In this document: positions 1 to 13,800 of the stretch, in pieces
Layout: each line of letters starts with the position of its first letter
Numbering within the stretch: the stretch's first letter is position 1
NCBI GenBank assembly: GCA_013398955.1
Contig: VWPU01000911.1
Coordinates: 186,001-250,000 of the forward strand
DNA: 64,000 nucleotides
Origin: Callaeas wilsoni
Taxonomy: Eukaryota > Chordata > Aves > Passeriformes > Callaeidae
Reading direction: 5' to 3'
Program-made: the position numbers and the translations under genes
The notes under the pieces: model-generated
The model's database searches: none
Seen by the model: only the letters and a program-made list of their open reading frames with translations
Told to the model about the DNA's origin: nothing

Positions 1-3000
1 GCCGTGAAGTGGCCTCCTTGCCTTGCTGAGGTGATGCTCCACTCCTGCACTGCCTCCCTTCACTCTTGTGGCCCTGCACTGAAGGCTAAAGACAGAGCAA
101 GAGACTCAGCAGAGCCAAACAGGAACAGCCTCCCAGGCTTCAGAATGCAGAGTGGCTGCTCCAACCACTCGTAGAAACTTAGAAATCCTCAGAATTCTTA
201 GAAAATAATTTAACCCTCTTCTGCATTTTATTTTAATCAACATCTGTGAAGGATTGTGAAATATCAAAAAGGAAGGGATAGGGAAGAGGGGGGGAAAAAA
301 AGGAGATAAAATTGTTTAATCCACATAGCAAAGAGATGAAGGCGGAGCAGAGCAGTGTGGTAGGCTGAAGAAGACAGGCTCCCACGCACCAGACACTTGC
401 CATGCCAGCAGCATGGAAACAGTAGTCCAGTCCCCTCCAGCGCACAGCATCTGCAGTTTGGAGTTGCAGTAGCAGAGCACAGCTGTCTGCCAAATCCACT
501 TGCAAACCTAAGACATCCTCGAGGTGATTATGAACACTGTTTATTTGGGATGCTTCAAACCAGGTCCTGAACTGCTATCTGAAAAATTAAGCTGAATCTC
601 TCATATATCATTTATCCAACTACAATCTAACACTAGAGATCTCCAAAACTGGGGAAAAAAAGAAGAAAAAAATCGATAGCACTGATGTCCTACAAGAGCT
701 AGAGACATGGAGGATGTGCCTAGCACATCTGCCGTGTTTTTCCCTGTTTGCATCAGAGCCTTTAACGTCCATTTTGTGTATTAAATTAGGCTTGCAGGAA
801 TCCATCTGAGCAACCACTGAGAGATCACAGAAACCTGTCCAACATACATCATCATGCTGCCAGACTTAGCTTCACTTTTTCTGCCACCTGCAGTACAAAC
901 TGTGCACTCCTGTGGACAAGCATCTGTCCTTCTACTAAATTAGGGCTTTACAAGCTTCACAGTCACATCACAACTTCTAATGCTGACTTGTAAAAATCAG
1001 GCTGCACTCTGCAATAGGCCTTACTCCAGAACAGCACTACTCAGCCCGCTGCTGTCCTGTTAGAGGCCATGTTAAAAACTTCTGGTGTCCCTGAGTAAAT
1101 ACTACCAGCCCTTCTGCTGTCCCAGAGCTGCAACAACCAAATACCCTTATGGATCACTGATCACAGTTAGGGGTAATCACCCTTGCACAAGCACTGCTGG
1201 AAATAGAGCACATAGCCGCAAACTCTACTACTGCCAGAGACTGCCCGTACAGTAAGGTACATCTTCTCCCACTCATATATGTTCCTATAAAGCCACAGTC
1301 TTGCAAGACTATCCACAGAACAAGACATGAAATACTTTCATTTCAATGCTTCCAATCTCTGCCTTTTTCCTGAGAGGGACTGACCTCACCAGCAAGAATA
1401 TAGGGCTGGCTGCAACTAGACAGGATCCAGAGAACCATTTTCCTTACTGAATTAGGATGTGAATTTGAAATAAAAAACTAAAACACCACAACAAAAACCA
1501 AGCAAAAAAAGCGTACAAGTAATGTGCTAGCATAATCCCTTATTCATCTGGAACACAGCATGTACCTTTATCTTTCAGTCATCACAAAGAATAGTATTTG
1601 CACATCAAACCTCAGAGATTTTTGAGTGACTCATCCATATCAAAGAGGAGACCTCTACAAGGTTATATTTAAGACTCACAGAGAATTTCTAGGACTTTGA
1701 GGAAACCTGACCCAGCATTCTTGATTACTGCTGACAGCTGCCAATTTCAGAATTTAATACACTGCATTAACTTCCAACTCTTCATATAGATTCCTGATGA
1801 CCTCACAGTCTACTACTTTTCTTTTCCTGTTCTCAGTCTCTGATTAAGCAATGCACTTTCCAATCATTATAACCAAAGCTTTATTTTTTTAATCCTGGTA
1901 TCCAGCTCCTCATTAGAAGAATACTGTTATCTCCTGTCTTTGCTGTTCTCCTGAGCACTGTTTTTATTACAGTTATAAAGCTCATTTTCCTAAAAAGAAG
2001 TGTAACTTTCTGTGCCGTCTCTAAGAAAATATGCACATTCACAAGTGTTTAAAAGACTAGATCCCTGGGACCATAGCCACTGCCTACTTCTCTTGATATG
2101 TCATTATTTACTAATCTATGTTTCTGGAAATACCAAATTTGATACTACAGCAAACCTTAAACAATTCATACTTTTTTTGTGGAAAAGTTATACACATCTT
2201 CCCCTTCTGACACTACTGGGTATAACTTTACCTCTGCCAACTGGAAGAGTGCCGACTTCCCACACTGCTTTACTGGCTCAGGACTTGGCAACTGGGAAGT
2301 ATTTGATGAGATCTAGGTTACAAATGAACAGAGGAGAAAATATTTCAGTGGCACACAGGAAAGATAGAAAGGAAGGGAGAAAAAGAATGGAAAATAAGGG
2401 ATTAGTTAAATCAGTTACTTTTAGTTTTTTCTGGCAAAAGGCCCTACTTCAGACAGGCAACCCCACCCAAGAAACACTTAACAGATATGTAGAAAACAGG
2501 AGAGCACAAGCAAATATAGTATTCCTTCCTTAGATTACACTCCTGGATACTCTATGTTTGTACTGTCCACAGCTAATATTCTATCGTGCTGTGTGTTTTA
2601 CATCTGTTTTATGTGACCAAGTGAACAAATCATACCTGTTGCTTAAAAATATGCACTGTTAGTTGTTAAGGTGAAATAAAATTGTCCCAGAAAGCCTGGG
2701 CAGTATTTCCCATTATTTAGATATAGAAGAGGACCATCTGTCCTCACAAGTAGTTCTTGTCTCACTTTCTTTAGTTATAAAAAAGGAAGTAAGACCTATG
2801 TCTGGAGATCAAATCTAGCCTTCCAAAGAGCTATTGGTGTGCCAGCACCTGTGATAAGCAAACAACTACCATTACCACTTTATGGAATTGCTTTTATAGC
2901 CAAATTTCTTCAAACCTGCTTTCCAGTGCAGCATTATGAATTCAGAAATGCAAGAATTATTATTTCTAATATGTGACCTTTTTTGGCATGGCATTGCATG

Positions 3001-6000
3001 GTAGTATTTGACCTGGAAGCATTGAAAAGCCTTGGGACAAAATCACCAGTCTCTGTGGTATCTCCCTCACCACAAAAATCACACTTAGGACCACGGCTGG
3101 GCAGGTAGTGACAGGACAAGGGCAATGGTTTTAAGCCGAAAGAGGGCAGGTTTACGGCAGATGTTAGGAAAAATTCTTAACTCAGAGGGTAGTAAGGCAC
3201 TGGAACAAGTGGCCCAGAGAGGTTGTGGATGTCCCAGCCTCAGAAGTCTTCAGGGCCAGGTGGATGGGGCATTGAGAAACCTCATCAAGTAGAAGGTGTC
3301 TCTGCATGTGGCAGGGGGGTTGGAATGAGAAAAGCTTTAACGTCCCTTCCAAGTCAAACCACTGTATGCTTCTATGAGCTTTCAGATGCAAAAATTTTCA
3401 CATTTTCCTTTCTCCTTGTATTTAATTCTTTCTTTTGAACTAAGTTATTTGAAGAATTTATCTTTCAACTACCTGTCAAAATTTATTACACTCCCCACCG
3501 CATCCCCCCACCAAAATCCAGAACATCCATTTAACTTAAAGCTATTTAAAATACAGTGAATAATACTCAAATGTGCACTAACAGTAATTTTTAATATTAA
3601 ACTGAAATATTTCAGCATCCTAGTTTTGCTTAAGAGACAGTTCCATGAACTTGCTCAGGATGCCACTTGACTAAGTGATCTTGTACACTGCACTTTGCTG
3701 GAAGATGGTCTCAACTTTTTAATCTTTCTATCCCAACAAATGCTTATCTCACTGATTTTTTTTCAGCACCATATGAATGGCAGAAAAAGGATAGAACAAC
3801 ACCCACACATACTGAATTATAACTTGAGAACATACAGGCCTTTCTTGCCTCCTGATGCACAAAGTGAGGAAAGAGTAAAGAAATTCTGACAAGACAATAG
3901 GTGCTCCTAACAAAATGTGAGATCTTTATAGTACTAAAAGAAAGAGAGGAAGCAGACATTTCACATCAGAAAAAAAAATCTTTTAAGAGTTAAGAAAACA
4001 AACGGCAAGCGACACAAGCGCTTAACTCATTTTGATGAAGTTACTGGCCAAACATCAGAAGGAAAAGAAAGGCTGATCAACCAGCTCTCAGTGAGATTAC
4101 AGATCCTATTCCCTATCTTAACATCTTCCAGCCTTAATTAGAATAATCAGAACCTCCAGTACTACAACCACAAACAGCTCTTTACTTATGTAGCGGTTTA
4201 ACTGGAGGATCATTAGGATCAAGTTACTATCTTTTATTACAATACAGGTGGGATTTTAGCTACTATATTACATTTTAGTTTGCAAAAGAAGCATGATACT
4301 ATTTTTTCATCTTCCTCCTAGGATAGGCATTTCATTTCAACACAAACATTTAATAATTTCAGTATGTGGGCAAACAGCAAATATATTTGTTTTTACCTGG
4401 GAAGATTGCAGCTTTACATATGGGAAAGCCGGAAGAGAAAACACTCACTAGTTTTTACACTCCCAATATCTAGGCATTTTGACCAAAAGTTTTAAATTTA
4501 AACTTCCTGTTCTGCACAGAAATAAACAGAGAGCAAATCTTCTCAAAGTGAGTATGTGAGAATTCAGCAGGGACAGAATCATCCTCAGGCATGCTTTTTT
4601 TCTTAAATTATAGTAACATACTGGACTAGCAAAAAAAATTCCACCTTATTGCATGCTGCACCTAACTGTTTGGGTTTTTTTTTTAATTAAATCACCTCGA
4701 GAAAAAATTTAGAAAAGCTGCTGAAAGCAAAGAGTTTGGTGGTTGTGGATTTGTTTTATTTTTAAGATGGTTGAACTAGCAATTCTTTTGCTTCCATACC
4801 CCAGAAGCCTTTTCTTTAATAACGAATAAGAGTTTAGGAAAGTAAATCCAAGAGGTATGCTTCTTTCCTCTCAAGGAAGCAATCACCACCATCTGTTCAC
4901 ATTTGCCAAGCACAGATGCAGTAAGACCAAGAGAGCAAGAGGTCTCATCTGCTCTGCTTCCCTCTCATGGCAAGGAAGGGGACAGCGACCAGCCCGTGTG
5001 AGCAGACAGCCTGCAAACAGCCACTGCCCTAAGAAACACAGCCCACTGCTCAGAAATCACAGCCTACAGAATGCCTTTCCATAAAGGTTCAGATGAGAAA
5101 GACAAAAGTAGGGCCAGCTACTTGCAAGGTCAGAGCAGCATGAGAAAGCCAAAAGCGTAACTTGACAAGAGCCCAAACTTCAAAAAGCTCTTATAAGGAT
5201 GTCACATAGTCTTTGAAGACCTCCAAGGCACTTGCATGCGCACCCACAGGACCAAGTGAAGTCTTGCTCCCATGATTTTCATCATCTGTTGCAGCAAGTC
5301 ACTGGGCTGGCCTCATTAGCCACATCCTGAACAGCTTTAATTGACAACTATAGCACTTGGAATAGCCAACCAGATGAAAGACTTACTGAGGCTGTAAAGA
5401 CAAAAAGAATCCCATGCTACTCTACACATAACGAGCTGTTTCTGACTGACAGGGCACTTGTACTCCTGGGCTAAAGGTGTCTGTTTTAAATGACAAACCT
5501 ACTCAATGGGATCGCTGTCTTCACAAAGAGGCACTCTTACTCACCCTGCTGCAAAGGCGGTGAAGAGAAAGGCAACATATGAGGAACACCCAGCCAGAAC
5601 CAAAACTGAGCTGGGATGGCTGCCAGAAGTCTCCAGGCACATCAGACCAGAGCACACTTCACATTTCTTCACAGGTCTACTTGGCTACTGGTTAAATAAC
5701 TACTTTCTCTCACTCTCTTTTTTCTTTTGTAGCGCTGTACATCGCTGACAGCAGCCCACTGCAAATTGCTTGCCATAATTTAGCTCACTAAATGCAGTAA
5801 CGCGCTCATATAGACGAGATGCAGTAAGAAGTGGCACAGTAAGGAATAGGACTTTTGCCAAATTTGACAAAGACAGCCTGTGCAAATGAAAGCCCTTATA
5901 GCTGAAAGAGCACAAGCAGCTTTAATAGCAGGGGAGAAAGCTTAAAGAGGTTCTGTAACATGCTCAATACTTTCCCCTGGAGCAACATAAATTAAATCAT

Positions 6001-7766
6001 CAGGCTACAAGCTTAGCAAAATGCCATTTCTCTTCTGCTATAGATAAAAAAAATATGTTCATCATGGTCATTAAGGTTTCACAGGAAGAATAACCATGAC
6101 CAACAAGGTGGGGGGTTTAAATTTTGTTTTACTTTTTTCTCTTTTCCATATTTCTGTCTTGTATTTCCAGCCACAGAACAAAACCACCCCCTCCAGACTG
6201 CACACACATTTAAATATTTTTACAAGAAAAAGAGATTAACCCTGACTCTAAAACTGTCCTCAGTAAATCCTAATTAACTTTCTAAGCACCTCTTCTACCA
6301 TGTATGATTCATACGTGCACTCCAATGGTCCAAATGACATCACTCAGCATAGTGGAATGCAACTCAATGCACTGTCACATCCGTATGATAACTTTCAGGT
6401 TTGTCATTTTGTTTGTTCAATTAGGAGAGGAAATGATTTTAGGTTCTGTGAAATTCTGAGAATATGGCTAAGCCAGGTTTTATGTGACAATTTCAGAATG
6501 TTGTACTAAATGCAATATATGCTCTGTTCAACTCTACAGATATCCAGAATGACTGAGATTTTTCAAACTAAGTAAGCAGATTCACTTGCAGTATTATTCT
6601 AGTATTTTGCAATAAAATTAACAAGAAATATTCTCCAGTTTGTGTCTTTTAACTTGATTTAAAAGTCTGGCTTCAGCAGATAGTTTCATCCTGCTCAATT
6701 ATACTAATTTTCTCCAAAGAACTTCACAAATTAACTTCTAACTTTCAAAAATGTGGTACATATAAAAACACCTTCATGATTAGAGATATTAACTCTATTG
6801 TGTCTTTTACAGGGGCGTTGTAGTCAGATATTTTCTGGCACCTGAATCAGTAAATTGATTTTTCTTCCTTGGCCCTCCTAAGAAAAACACCAAGGCCCAT
6901 TCTAGCCAAGCTAAAAACACAGAGCAGACAATTAGCTCAACATTTCACAGAAGGAAGTGTGTGGTATATAGCCAAACCTCTGTAAACACACAGAATAACA
7001 AACTGGGTCTCTTTTAATCCCTTTATGCTCCTCTGCAATAGCACCAGCTCCACTCCCACCCTTTTCAGACACACACAAAATGCACCTGTGGCTTAACTGA
7101 TTTTGCAAGCAGTATCAGACTCCCCCAAACGGGCAAGAAGAGTATATTTGTGGAAAGTCAATTCACAGAGGCACATTCAACACATGGGAGAAGAAATTCT
7201 TAAAAGCAGCATTTAATGAACTCCAGATCTTCAATATGTGGAGGAAGACGGATAGGTTACACATTTATGGATAACTGATAGGTTTGATAAGTCACCACCT
7301 AACGATGCTGTTAAATATCCTTGTAGCTGTTGTGATAAGCTTCCTCTGACCTGCAAGGATTCTTCAAATGATTCCTGCCTCTAGGGCAGTCACCATTCTG
7401 CCCTGCTGCAGCCTCTTCCACAGGCAGTGCACAGTGTCATTTCAGAATGTCTTTTAATTGCTGTTTTCCTAGATGTAAATTAAAAGGCCATTTAGATAAC
7501 AAGTCTGCAGTGCTCCTTTGGGTATGGAAGGCTAGGTAATGTTCACAAGCCCTGTATCTTGTATATGCTGCAGCTGGTAGAAGTGGCCATCATCTCATCC
7601 AATCACTGGTTATTCACCTCATGGTTTTCTTAACACAATGCTGTCACGAAGATACACATCTCCTGATGGGAATCTCTGATAAGACAGGGTGCTTAGCCAT
7701 TCAGCCGCAACTCTTACCGGTTCCTTGCTTCCTCCCATCCTCCCCCACCACATTCAGCCATTATAC
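1..7766 (-). other. BBX: BBX intron after the second repeat exon (incomplete)
   Basis: This stretch is intron and continues beyond position 1. It is AT-rich with scattered A or T runs and one CR1 fragment at 3123-3377. The longest open frame (2012-2533, plus strand, 173 codons) has no recognisable domain and biased, low-information content. No BBX exon, in particular no part of the lysine-rich central exon, was found on the minus strand. Confidence 0.7.
3123..3377 (+). repeat. CR1 LINE fragment, 3' end
   Basis: This is a 255-base copy of the CR1 3' region on the plus strand, antisense to BBX. Diagnostic blocks in order are AAGGCACTGGAACAAGTGGC, CCCAGAGAGGTTGTGGATG, a GGTGGATGGGGC segment, GGCAGGGGGGTTGGAATGAG, CGTCCCTTCCAAGTCAAACC, and the short terminal TTCTATGA. 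It is 5'-truncated, as most CR1 copies are, and clearly mutated, so not recent. Confidence 0.9.
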
Positions 7767-7847
7767 CTCAGCAAACTGAAACAATGCAGACTCCTCCGTT
7801 TGTTTTACTGCCCCCAGGACTCCAGGCTGTGATGTGTTTGAAGAGAT
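7767..7847 (-). CDS. BBX: BBX 81-bp repeat exon, second copy (residues 252-278)
   Basis: This exon is 27 codons, phase 0 at both ends. The acceptor is TTTTCCTGACAG and the donor is GAG followed by GTATAA. The peptide starts [19 protein letters not shown] and ends SALFQFAE. It is a diverged copy of the 10091-10171 exon and corresponds to the last unit of this type in mammalian BBX. If the following intron is retained, translation stops two codons later, because GTA TAA follows directly. This is the last BBX exon seen before the window edge. Confidence 0.94.
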
Positions 7848-10800
7848 CTGTCAGGAAAACAATTATGCTTGTATTACCTAACTCTTCAGTTTCAGTATCA
7901 CACTTCAACATGCTAAATTCATAATCTGTCATAAACAGACTCCTGGTACTCCAGAGTATGCAAATGAGTCCCAACACACCCTTAGAACAAATAGCAACCA
8001 CCTTCCAGGAAACACAAAAACAGGTGATCTGTGAAATGGTAATCTTGAATTATTTTTCAGAAGAAAAATCTTTCCTAAGATCAACAAAACAGGCTCTTTT
8101 TGAAGGGCTTTTATTTGCTCGCTGATATGCCAAAGAAGAGTTAGCAACAAATACTTAACACTGTATTGTGTTTCAGTGTTCAGTGGAACACCTGAGACTG
8201 CAGAATGGTGGTGATGATAGAGCACAAATTGCTACTTAGCACAGAAGGTAAGTGTGGACAGGAACATAATGTGTGCAGGTATTTTGAGATACCAGATCTA
8301 TCCCAGACACTAAGGTAAATGCATTTCATACTGTTTAACTTGTGTCAATTAGTTTTGTTGCAAATGACACCTCTGATTAATATTAGACTTCACTGCAAGT
8401 ACCAATTACTTTGCCACTGACACACATACCTACCATGCACTGGTTAGATGCACCCTCTCTACAGGCTGCTTAACAGCCTTGAAAAATAAGACTAGTTAAT
8501 CTGCATTTCTAATTACTGATCATCAGCAAGCGACTTCTAAACCACATGTTTTAGCAGTGCAGGTGAGCATGTTTCCTGGCACCCACTGAAATTTTTCTTC
8601 AATGGGTAAGGAAAAGCCAGAGGTCAGAAGCCCTTAGCAAAGGCATATGTGGCAGCACACAATTCTAATGCCTACTACCACATGAGTCTGGCACTTCCCT
8701 CCTTCAGCACTGCAAAATGAACTGAAACAATTAGGTGAGCTAGTATTTGTCTTACGCTTTAAAACAGTCAGCAGTGAAATTCTAGAAACAGACCATTATC
8801 AAGAGGAGCGATAAAATATAAGACATTGCTCTACTGACAGTGTAAGCACACAGAAGCATCTCAGAAATATGGGAAGATGGATGTTGAATCATTATCACAG
8901 AAGTGTCATAAGTGATACTGGAATTAACCAATTCTAAGAAGCCTCTAAGTACTGCTTTTCATTGCTGGCACACGAGGAATTTCCTCTTCTTAACAAGAAA
9001 AGCCAGCAGGCTGTTTAAGAGCCTAATTACAGGTTATCTACTTCACTCTGGCCATTACCTTTAATCAGAAATAAAGGATCATTGCTCCAATTTATTTCTA
9101 ATACATTTGAAAGACTCTGATCTTAAGTTGGAACTCAAGGGCTTGTGCGTTGATGTTGAAACAAACCAACTGAAAAAACCTCTCATTTTCTGTGTGCTAG
9201 GATAGCAATATATCTGCTCCAGAAGTGATGGTGTTTTAGGGAAGAGTATGAAGGTGCACAAGGCAATGGGTATTAAAGACACACAAGTCAGATTCACAGC
9301 TGGTGTGAATACAGGCAATAAAAAGCCCCTACTAAGACAATTTCTTTCCATATACACTTACCTAAAAACTATCCAGTGTCCACTAAAATCAATATCTATA
9401 TAACTAAATATTTCTGTGTCATGTGTTATGACTATTTCAAAAGTTGGAACAATACCAAGAAACAAGTGATGCTTGCAGAGGGCCAGAGTTCCTCGCAATC
9501 TCATTTTTGTCATGTTATTTATATCAATGAAACCCATTAAGACTTGGATGGAACCGTATACTTCAAAGAAAAAGAACAACAACACACACACCACAGTCGC
9601 ACTTCTAGCAATAACTGGAGTATGCTGACAAAAATACTGTACATTGCAAAGTTAAAGCACACTTGCATAGAGCTGTTTGGTGGCTATAGAAGAAAACTTT
9701 GGAAATTTAAGAACTACAATTATTTTTGACCGAGCCGATGACTAAAGCAGCCACAATAGCTTAGAAACAATGTAACATCCAAATACACATTAAAACCTTA
9801 GTTAATAAGGCTGTAGTTTAAAACTAAGTGCAGGAATGACATATCTCCAAATTACATCTTACACCACAGCTCCATTATTGCACTTGGGTTTCCACCATGG
9901 TCCTAAACATACTCTCCTGCACTACAAGTCTGACCAACCTGATAAATGATTCAACAGCATAAACCCGAAAATGAGGGAACAAATAAAAGCATCAATTTTA
10001 GTTAAAGACACTTGATTTTTCTTTCAGCTGAACATCAGATGCTTCTTAGAAGGAAACACTTGGAAAAAAACCCCTTTTTAAAAAACTCACCTCTGCAAAC
10101 TGAAACAATGATGACTTCTGACAGGCTTCTGTAGAATTAGTTGCATCAGACTGGCAAGTACTGGAAGAAACCTGAAACAAGGAGTGTGCAGAGTAAGACC
10201 TCAAAGGTTTTTCTCTCAAGCTACAAACAACAGTGAGAAAAACAAACTATTTAAGAGAAGAAGGACAAACTAATGTTTCACAGTCCTGGAAAGATTAAAT
10301 TGTATTTATAGATTTACCACCCATTCTAATGCATTTGAAAACTCTCTTAGAAGAAAGACCACAAAAATATCAGGCTTCTTTTCTCCTTTTATGATTCTGA
10401 ACTTGTCAGAATAGTTTTATGCAATAGAATACTCAACGGATTATACTGGACTACACACGTAACTATTGGTGATGCTAGCAACACTGCTGTATCTGTAATT
10501 TGTGCTCTAATTCTGACCGGGATTACTTAGAAGGTTAAAAAAATTTTTGAAGACACAGTTGATGACAGGAATGCTTATTAGAAAAATAATCTCCAATCAT
10601 AACTGCATGAAAATAAGTAGATAAGGGTAGCACAAGCTTAAAATTCCTCAAATCATGTACCTTAACATACATTTTAGGGGTGCTTTTGAGAAGCAGTGCA
10701 AGAAAGTCATTACATCTGGAAACAAAATACAAAGAAATGACTGTTCAAAACCAAAAGTCTTATTTGAATTAACAGAGATCTTAGCCATGGTATTCTTATC

Positions 10801-13800
10801 AGGTAGAAATGTGTTAATCAAGCATTATTCCGTAAAGGAATTCTATCAAATATGATACATTAATTAAGTGTCACACTTGAGCGTAAAAGATTTACGTGTG
10901 TAATTCCTAGGAGAATGAGGTACTGTTAGTATAAAATAAGGTATGTAACACAGCTTGTAAGAAACAGAAAAAAAGGAAAGAGGCTTTGTAAGATTTTAGA
11001 GAAAGTAACAGGATGGAAATTTTTTCCCTAACAACTTTTTTCCCCTTGAAATTTCAGTTTATTTAAAAGATTCAAAAATAAATGTGGGGCTTTTTCTTAT
11101 TCATTACCTACACAAGTACATCAACAGCTTTTATTAGTGAAAGCACCCATGAGATTTAGCTACTGACTGCACCTGTTGTTAGTAAGCACAAAGCCCCAGA
11201 GCGCACACAGGCGTCCAGCACATGCAGCTTGTCCTGCTGCTGTTTGTCTGAGATCCTGAAGCACTGCAACAGCAACAGCCACATTTGGTTTCAGGAATCT
11301 GCTACCCATGCTCCCCTGGAAACACTAAATCCAAGTGTAGCAACCCACAGGCCAAGGGGAAATACACCAACGTGACATCTTGCTTAAATATACAAACAAA
11401 CTTGTTTCTTCCCTGCCATAAAACCGAGCAGCAACAGTGACTCCTATGATCTATATTTCCACTGTATTTGTTAAACACTGAGCAGGATGTTTTATCAGTG
11501 TACCATGGGAGTACACCAACCCAAAGAGCCACAAAGAATGTATTTTAATGTCTACCTTCTGACTTTTCAATAGGCTGTGCTACTGTTTTCACTGACATAA
11601 TGTTTACAGTTGACTTTTATCATGTTTCTGTACAATCTGTTTAAGATATCTGTGCGGCAGCAGTAGTCTGGACTGTACCAGGAAAGCATCTTGCTGCTGT
11701 TGAGTGACCCATCTCTGAAGGTCTGAGACTCTGCAGAGGTATAAATATATAAGGTTGCTGCTTGCACATCTGAACACTCATTTGGTTATTTTAGGCCACT
11801 GCACTGGTGGGATTCTTTTAGGAATAACCAAATTTTGGACTTGGTTTCTCATATAACTTAAATTTTCTGCAGTTCAAGCAGATGCTTTATACAGCTTGTT
11901 TTGCAGTGTCTATTGAGTAAGTTTTAAGTGGAGCCTTTCCAAAGCAGCACAGAAAAGGACACTACTTTGCTTAGGAGAAACGATGTGGAAGCTCCCGGCT
12001 CCCAAGGCAGAGCCATGCATACTTGAACTCTGCCCATTTTCCAGAATGAGACTGTGGCCTCCTAGCTCCCTTGCCTATCTAGGGGCACGTCCACACGATT
12101 GTGTCAGCACATGCCTGAGCTGGCACTGCACAAAGCAGCTCTGAGTCCAGAGCCATTGAGCCATGGACCCCAGGAGCACTGTGCTAGAGTGGCAGTGCCC
12201 TTCCAAGAGGGGTATCCCGGCTCAGCCCCCACAGGACAGGTGCTGTCAGACACTCAGGATGAGCATTCTTGCTGCCTCAGAGGCCACAGGCTGGGTGCTG
12301 GGCACAGCTTGAACACCTGGTGGTACAAGAACCACTTGCTGTGGGAGGTGTGAAGCCCAGTTTTCTGCAGTTTTGTGTGTAGAGGCAGATTGCTGGTGCT
12401 CAGTAACTCAGTGGTTCCAACCACAAAATCTCCACTACGCTTTTCCTATCAATTCCTGCTACTCTTTAAAATGCTAATGCTGTTGCCTCGACAGAGCACT
12501 AATTTGAGCTTGTTTTTTCTACTCTGCTGCTCCCCAAACATTCTTGACCTGTGGGAAACTTATTATCTCCAGGACTTCTAACCTTTGCCAGGTTGAACCT
12601 GATCAAAGCATTAAAATAATTACCAGGGGGAACAGATGCACAGACGGTGCCATTTTGTTCGTCTCATTTCCTGCTCTAATAAAATGTCCTCAACATCCCA
12701 TTTCTTCTCCTGTATCTTCCTCCCAGCCTTCCCTCAACCTCCACTGAGAGATTTTTCACTTCTGATTCACACCTTGCACACACCCTGCATCACACGCAAG
12801 ATAATCTTTTGTTCTCAAAAAGAAGGAAACCCAAGGATAATACCTCTGTGGCCTTCCTTTCCCTGCAGGTTCCCATAACCTGCTCCAAAACAATCACACC
12901 GAACAAGGGTGGAGGAAAACCCCTGGGACAGCCGCACTCTGACTGGTGCGAGGCGGCAGCGCTGGTAGACAGGCAGGCTTTGGACGACGCTACGGATTCC
13001 GGGATTTCTGGGCAGTAACCTACAGAGAGTCCACTAGGTGCTGCTGTAAGGCAAGGAAAGGGCCTGCCGGACAAGCGAGAGAGATGTGCAGGGAGCCGAA
13101 CGGGCAAACAAGGAGCGCTGCTCACCCAGCATCAGCCTTGCTGCCAATAACCTGCGGTGAGGACCAGGCTTTGCCTGGCACAACCACGGCAGCTGGAGCA
13201 GACCCGTCCGGCCTCTCTGCTCAGGTGTTCAATAAAATACGCTCGTACACCACTGTCTCGTGGAACGGATGAAAGCACCCAAAATGCAGGGGGAAACTCA
13301 CTGAATATCCAAGTCCTCTGTCGACTACCTGTAAAGTCTGTAGCTTCTCCTGCCTATCTGCTTAGTAACTCCAGCTGCTGCCTAGAAATAAATCACCTCC
13401 CAACACTGAATTCTGTTATCAGAAGAGAAACTCTCTAGTCTATTGCAAAAATAGGACCATGCCAGCAACATAGAGAGATGGCAATTGAAGCCCCCAAACA
13501 ATTTTGTAAATATCACTGTTGTGCCTCTTCCCATCCTCCTGCTGGCAGGTCACTTTGCTACCTGACATCTGGGCTTCTGACAACTTGAAGATTAAACACC
13601 TCCCTTGACAAACCCCTATTCATTCATTTAGCATACGCTTGGCAGAAAAGCAGCAGGTGTTGAATACTTTTCATTGGAATTAGCAGACCTGTAAGTACAA
13701 TGGCCTTCATCCTCTCTCAAGTGCTGAGCAAAACTGTGCAAGTGCTGCCTTCCCCGCTATTAACAACTTTAAGATTGTAAGAGTATGTAAGACCTATGCT

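Noticed and set aside
2012..2533. 173-codon plus-strand open frame
   Set aside because: No recognisable domain, no conserved motif, no splice context; it sits in AT-rich intron and composition is what chance would give.
8700..8720. TTGTTTCAGTT string on the minus strand that resembles the end of the BBX repeat exon
   Set aside because: The frame breaks directly after it, and no donor or upstream unit is present; likely coincidence.
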